Positions 38,919 to 42,458 of a DNA stretch of 42,458 bases are shown piece by piece. Position numbers and translations under genes: made by a program. Each line of letters starts with the position of its first letter. Within the stretch, counting starts at the first letter, position 1. This stretch comes from JBFXCK01 sp050182275 (GTDB taxonomy: Bacteria > Pseudomonadota > Alphaproteobacteria > SHNJ01). The stretch covers positions 1-42,458 of the forward strand of contig JBFXCK010000015.1 in the NCBI GenBank assembly GCA_050182275.1, written 5' to 3'. Under the pieces are notes generated by a model, which worked only from the letters and a program-made list of their open reading frames with translations, searched no databases and was not told where the DNA came from.

Positions 38919-41062
38919 CGGGCGCATGGCAGGATTTCAACGACGCGCCAGATGATCTGCGTGGGCAGATCCGCCCGAAGCCGGAAGAGCGGTTGACGAC
39001 GGACGATCTGAAGGAGCGCCTGCACGGACGCTTGCGCGAGGCATTATTCTATCTGTTGCCGAACGGCAAAATCCGCAACGGCAAATTTGTCGTGGGCGAT
39101 ATCCATGGCAGCAAGGGCGACAGCCTGACCGTCGAGCTGTCCGGCACGAAGATCGGCATGTGGCACGATTTCGCCACCGGCGACGGCGGCGATATTCTCT
39201 CCCTCTGGGGCGCTGTCCATGGGCTTGATGTCCGTCATCGCTTTCCCGACATTGTCAGCGCCGTCCATGAATGGCTCGGCACTGCTGCCCGGCCCATTCC
39301 CAAAAGCAAAGCCGAGGAAAGCGAGGATTTAGGGCCGCACAGCGCGAAGTGGGATTATCTCAACGCACAAGGCGACCTGATTGCCTGCGTCTATCGCTAC
39401 GACACGCCGTCGGGTAAGGAATTCCGCCCATGGGACGTGAAGGCGCGGAAAAAACGCACGCCGGAACCGAGGCCGCTCTACAACCAGCCAGGGATCGCCA
39501 GCGCATACAGCGTCATTCTTGTCGAGGGCGAAAAATGCGCGGATGCCTTGATTGCGCTCGGCATTTGCGCCACCACGGCCATGAATGGCGCAAACGCGCC
39601 CGTGGACAAAACCGACTGGTCGCCGCTGCTGTCCAAGCATGTGATGATCTGGCCGGATCACGACGAGGCCGGAAAGCATTACGCCGATGCGGTGGCGAAC
39701 AGGCTGCGCACGCTTGGCGTGGCTTCGCTTTCCATCCTGGTTCCGCCTGAAGACAAACCGGAAAAATGGGATGTTGCCGACGCCGTGGCCGAGGGCATAG
39801 ATGTTCCGGCGTTTCTCGCTTCCGCGCCGCGCATGACGATCCCGCCAGCCTCCGCGCTGCCGGCTTTCAGCGTCGGTTATCTGCTCGATGACGACAGCCC
39901 CATGCCGGACGATATCATCGCCCCGCGCGTGCTGACGCCTGGTGGCTTGCTGGTGCTGGGCGGCGCGCCGAAGGTCGGCAAGACGGATTTCCTGCTGTGC
40001 CTGTTGGCGCACATGGCGGCGGGATTGCCGTTTCTCGGCATGCGTCCGCGCAAACCGCTCAAAATCTTCTTCTTTCAGGCAGAGATCGGCTACCACTATC
40101 TGCGCGAACGCCTGCGGCAGATCAATTTTGATCCGCGATTTCTGCCGCTTGTGCGGCAAAACCTGATCATCACGCCCCAGGTGCGGATGCTGCTGGATGA
40201 AAAAGGCGTGGAGATGGTGCGTGAGGCCATCCTGCGCCATTTCGATCCACGGCTGCTCGACATCATCGCCATCGATCCCTTGCGCAACGTCTATGACGGC
40301 GAAGGCGAAAACGACAATACTGCCATGCTGACCTTTTTGCAGGATCGCGTGGAGCGGCTGCGTTTTCTGGTCAACCCCGACCTCGGCATCATCCTTGCCC
40401 ACCACACCAAGAAGATCAGCAAGAAAATGCTGGAGGATGATCCGTTTCAGGGTTTGAGCGGCGCTGGCTCCTTACGTAGCTTCTATTCCACGGGCATGAT
40501 CCTGTTCCGCCCCGACGAGCATCAATCCCTGCGCCAGCTCATGTTCGAGCTGCGCAACGGCGAAGGCATCCCGCCCAAATGGGTCGATAAAATCGACGGG
40601 CGCTGGCGCGAGATGGATCACCATTCTGCGCGCCTTGTGAACAAAGATTACGGGGAGCGGCTCGATAACGAACGCCGCCGCCGTCACGATGTCATCCTGC
40701 AATTGCTGTTCGATGAAGGCCGCAGGAGCGCGCTCTACACGCCGAGCCAGTTCTGTCAGGCATTTGAAAACAAGGCTGGCCTGGGCGGCAATCACTCCAT
40801 CCGCGACCGTATCGATGTGCTGGCCACCAAGGGCTACATCAAATTCAACAAAGACAACGCCGCCAAAAGCAAATATGGCGTGATGTGCGTCGAGGGCATG
40901 GAAATCCCCACGGGCGACGAGACCGTTGATCCGGACACGGGCGAAGTCTCCCAAGCCATGAAGCCGCTCCTGCCGACGCATTTCAAGCAGCCTGGGAACG
41001 GCGCGATCCTGCCTGTCGAAAACCCCTCCGTCTGGGTCTATCCGGAGGAGGAAGCGGCATGA
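38915..41062 (+). CDS. phage-type primase/helicase (Toprim plus RepA-like AAA_25)
   Basis: This 715-aa protein starts at the ATG 38915 (MTGAWQDFNDAP), overlapping the nuclease stop. The N-terminal part has WHDFATGDGGDILSLWGAVHG, a DNA-primase-like segment. A Toprim-like part at about residues 195-260 has VILVEGEKCADAL and MIWPDHDEAGKHYADAVANRL. The ATPase part has Walker A LVLGGAPKVGKTDFLL (about 345-360), FFFQAEIGYHYLRERL and DIIAIDPLRNVYDG (Walker B), matching RepA-type hexameric helicases (AAA_25). A winged-helix-like C-terminus follows. It should open and prime the element's origin; a candidate origin lies directly downstream. No catalytic archaeo-eukaryotic-type primase domain is seen. 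Confidence 0.85.
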   Translation: MTGAWQDFNDAPDDLRGQIRPKPEERLTTDDLKERLHGRLREALFYLLPNGKIRNGKFVVGDIHGSKGDSLTVELSGTKIGMWHDFATGDGGDILSLWGAVHGLDVRHRFPDIVSAVHEWLGTAARPIPKSKAEESEDLGPHSAKWDYLNAQGDLIACVYRYDTPSGKEFRPWDVKARKKRTPEPRPLYNQPGIASAYSVILVEGEKCADALIALGICATTAMNGANAPVDKTDWSPLLSKHVMIWPDHDEAGKHYADAVANRLRTLGVASLSILVPPEDKPEKWDVADAVAEGIDVPAFLASAPRMTIPPASALPAFSVGYLLDDDSPMPDDIIAPRVLTPGGLLVLGGAPKVGKTDFLLCLLAHMAAGLPFLGMRPRKPLKIFFFQAEIGYHYLRERLRQINFDPRFLPLVRQNLIITPQVRMLLDEKGVEMVREAILRHFDPRLLDIIAIDPLRNVYDGEGENDNTAMLTFLQDRVERLRFLVNPDLGIILAHHTKKISKKMLEDDPFQGLSGAGSLRSFYSTGMILFRPDEHQSLRQLMFELRNGEGIPPKWVDKIDGRWREMDHHSARLVNKDYGERLDNERRRRHDVILQLLFDEGRRSALYTPSQFCQAFENKAGLGGNHSIRDRIDVLATKGYIKFNKDNAAKSKYGVMCVEGMEIPTGDETVDPDTGEVSQAMKPLLPTHFKQPGNGAILPVENPSVWVYPEEEAA

Positions 41063-41070
41063 TTTTGCAT

Positions 41071-41250
41071 CGTCAATCTGGCCCAGATTTCGTCAATCTG
41101 AAATCTGCCGCAATCTGCAATCGCGCTGAAAGCCCCGTTTCACAAGGCTTTGCGGTGCGTTCCCAGATTGACGCGCAATCTGGCCGTCAATCTAGAAATC
41201 TGGTGCAAGTCTTTGTCCTGAAAGACTTTCCGCGCCGTCCCAGATTCTGG
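41071..41250. repeat. AATCTG repeat cluster, candidate iterons of a replication origin
   Basis: Within 180 bp the core AATCT(G) occurs at least nine times. Direct copies: CGTCAATCTG at 41071-41080 and 41091-41100, AAATCTG at 41101-41107, CAATCTG at 41111-41117, GCAATCTGG at 41175-41183, CGTCAATCT at 41185-41193, GAAATCTGG at 41195-41203. Inverted copies: CCCAGATTT from 41082, CCCAGATTGACG at 41162-41173 and CCCAGATTCTGG at 41239-41250. It begins 9 bp after the primase-helicase stop and lies in a gap without a convincing gene. This density and position fit binding sites for an initiator. Confidence 0.55.
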
Positions 41251-41315
41251 AGAAACTCCCCACATTACATGTGGGCAAAACCGCACACGGTTTGCCCGCA
41301 TGTGGCGTTTTCTCC
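41249..41315. repeat. long imperfect hairpin next to the repeat cluster
   Basis: The outer arms GGAGAAAC (41249-41256) and GTTTTCTCC (41307-41315) enclose a strong inner stem, ACATGTGGGCAAAACCG (41267-41283) with CGGTTTGCCCGCATGT (41288-41303), with one bulged A, one G-U pair and a 4-nt loop. A smaller overlapping palindrome, CCACAT-T-ACATGTGG, can compete. No T-run follows. It fits a single-strand initiation structure or an operator before the resolvase gene. Confidence 0.5.
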
Positions 41316-41354
41316 GGCCCCGATTTTCCCACCCCGAACCGGAGGATGCTGCCC

Positions 41355-41843
41355 ATGACCCACGCCACGAATCCCACCTTGCTCTGCCTCGATCTCGGAA
41401 CCGCGACCGGATGGGCGCTGCTCAACGAATACGGCTCGATCGCATCCGGTACGGCGCAATTCAGGCCGCGCCGTTTTGAGGGCGGCGGCATGCGGTATCT
41501 GCGTTTCAAACGCTGGCTCACGGAAACCAAGAACGTCGCAGGGCAAATCGACGCCGTGTATTTCGAGGAAGTCCGCCGCCATGTCGGCGTGGATGCCGCC
41601 CATGCCTATGGCGGTTTTCTTGCCCATCTTACGGCCTGGTGCGAACACCACGCCATCCCCTACGAGGGCGTTCCCGTCGGCACGATCAAACGCTTCATCG
41701 CGGGCAAAGGCAATGCCGATAAGGACGCTGTCATCGCTGCAATCAAGGCGCGCGGCCACACGCCAGAGGACGACAACGAGGCCGATGCGCTCGCCATCCT
41801 CTATTGGGCCAAGCAACAGCACGCGGAACAGCGAGGCGCGTAA
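41355..41843 (+). CDS. RuvC-like Holliday junction resolvase
   Basis: This 162-aa RNase H-fold resolvase starts at the ATG 41355, 9 nt after a GGAGG; an ATG directly at the GGAGG (41346) is too close. Catalytic acidic residues are visible in LCLDLGTATGWAL (Asp13), AVYFEEVRRHVG (Glu71/72) and HTPEDDNEADALAIL (Asp140, Asp144). A conserved GGFLAHL helix lies between. It is shorter than, and diverged from, the chromosomal type, and belongs to the phage RuvC group. It would resolve junctions made by the Sak4 system. The stop overlaps the next ATG (TAATG). Confidence 0.85.
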   Translation: MTHATNPTLLCLDLGTATGWALLNEYGSIASGTAQFRPRRFEGGGMRYLRFKRWLTETKNVAGQIDAVYFEEVRRHVGVDAAHAYGGFLAHLTAWCEHHAIPYEGVPVGTIKRFIAGKGNADKDAVIAAIKARGHTPEDDNEADALAILYWAKQQHAEQRGA

Positions 41844-42223
41844 TGGAAAAATGGACAGCCAAGATGGTCGCTGACCGCCTCGAAGAATCCGTCCGGACGT
41901 TGCGCCGCCTCCCGCCCGTCAAGGTGCAGGGATATTTCAACCTTTGGCCCGCCATCAAATACACCGACATGGAAGTCATGCAGATGGAAAAGCTGCCGAT
42001 GCGTCTGCGCGCGCTGCCGGACGCCATCGACCGCATGGAAGAAACGCTGGGCTGGATGACGTGGCTGGAGGTTGAGGAACGCAAGCTGGTGTGGAAGCGT
42101 GCGGCGCGCGTGCGGTGGAAGACTTTGTGCTGGGAGCTGGGCTGCGACCGCACCACGGCGTGGCGCAAATGGGTGATCGCGCTCACCAAGATCAGCGTGC
42201 GGCTTAACAACTTGAAAGACTGA
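41843..42223 (+). CDS. DUF6362-like phage protein with helix-turn-helix (126 aa)
   Basis: This 126-aa protein starts at the ATG 41843 overlapping the resolvase stop. It reads MEKWTAKMVADRLEESVRTL followed by RRLPPVKVQGYFNLWP, the pattern I associate with DUF6362 (from memory). The C-terminal half, WKTLCWELGCDRTTAWRKWVIALTKISVRL, is a plausible helix-turn-helix. In phages this gene is often the last before the terminase genes, which would be expected to the right of the window. A role as late regulator or terminase-associated DNA binder is inference. Confidence 0.75.
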   Translation: MEKWTAKMVADRLEESVRTLRRLPPVKVQGYFNLWPAIKYTDMEVMQMEKLPMRLRALPDAIDRMEETLGWMTWLEVEERKLVWKRAARVRWKTLCWELGCDRTTAWRKWVIALTKISVRLNNLKD

Positions 42224-42458
42224 CGAAAAGTTGTTGCAACACTTTGGCATGAGACAAGCGCAACATTTTCTGGCAGGATGTAACCTATCATCGCGGGACG
42301 TGCGGGCGCAGCACCGACGCCCCAAAGCGATCCCCCCTCTAACCATTTGAAATCTTGGGTCCTTCCTGGCCGAAAACCAATGCGGGCGGGCGAGGCGTTT
42401 TGCTTTTCTAGCGTCTGGCGCGCGAAACGGGTTACAGGGCGGTTACAAGTTACAACGC
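42224..42458. other. non-coding right end of the window with GTTACA repeats
   Basis: No gene with a credible start is seen in these 235 bp. GTTACA occurs three times near the edge (42431-42436, 42442-42447, 42449-42454) and once inverted (TGTAAC, about 42,275). A half-palindromic GTTGTTGCAACAC lies at about 42,230. This may be the control region of the next operon, perhaps late genes; the window ends before it can be judged. Confidence 0.35.

Noticed and set aside
39329..40405. Long leftward open frame antisense to the primase-helicase
   Set aside because: Same reason: antisense shadow without a start signal or recognisable domain.
41059..41358. Open frame of 99 codons starting with ATG overlapping the primase-helicase stop
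   Set aside because: It runs straight through the AATCTG repeats and the long hairpin, its composition is not protein-like, and the next gene has its own good start. The start overlap keeps a small doubt, but I treat the region as non-coding.

Overview
The window has two parts that differ in character. Positions 1-27,600 look like a typical alphaproteobacterial chromosome. Supporting markers are DivK and PleD, the DnaA-like regulator HdaA, an EipB (DUF1849) envelope protein, an aa3-oxidase subunit IV of the alphaproteobacterial type, and the gene orders purM-purN, gatC-gatA-gatB and ruvX-pyrB-plsY-dprA-topA. Leucine is mostly written TTG/TTA and base composition is moderate. I cannot name the genus.

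From just after a tRNA-Ser(GCT) gene at 27,488-27,581 to the right edge the DNA is visibly richer in G+C and leucine is mostly CTG/CTC. The genes there are those of a phage-like integrative element: a LexA-type repressor operon, a DUF2924/large serine recombinase cassette, a sigma-like protein, and a compact replication/recombination operon. No structural phage gene lies inside the window, so 'prophage' is an inference.

Layout of the chromosome part: holC (3' end) and ndk; a leftward purM-purN-oxidase subunit IV-small ORF string; a rightward string of DUF2066, AI-2E transporter, hdaA, ppk1 and ppx; rnd facing aspS; a leftward DUF6505-like gene and a diguanylate cyclase; eipB-divK-pleD; rpmG; a small membrane protein; topA-dprA-plsY-pyrB-ruvX (leftward); gatCAB and a UMF1-type transporter (rightward). 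An AspRS with the residue typical of the non-discriminating type, together with GatCAB, suggests that Asn-tRNA is made by the indirect amidation route.

Layout of the element: (i) leftward, 30,873 to 27,789, a tightly coupled four-gene operon (59-aa protein, LexA, and two unrecognised proteins of 404 and 354 aa) that ends in a terminator about 10 nt from the tRNA-Ser CCA end; (ii) rightward, 31,022-33,430, a 64-aa protein, DUF2924, serine recombinase and a helix-turn-helix protein, all joined by overlapping stop/start codons, then a strong terminator; (iii) a sigma-like gene; (iv) an intergenic stretch that folds into a branched RNA candidate; (v) 34,397-42,223, a replication/recombination operon: two small proteins, a RecA-like (Sak4-type) ATPase, a DUF669-like single-strand DNA binder, an SF2 helicase, a small protein, a Cas4-like Fe-S nuclease, a Toprim/RepA-type primase-helicase, an AATCTG-repeat region with a long hairpin (candidate origin), a RuvC-like resolvase and a DUF6362-like protein.

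The least explained parts, and my candidates for something undescribed, are the LexA-linked 404/354-aa gene pair, the three-way-junction RNA candidate at 34,265-34,346, the two-block motif found at both ends of the recombinase/sigma module (30,962 and 34,212), and the AATCTG-repeat plus hairpin region at 41,071-41,315.
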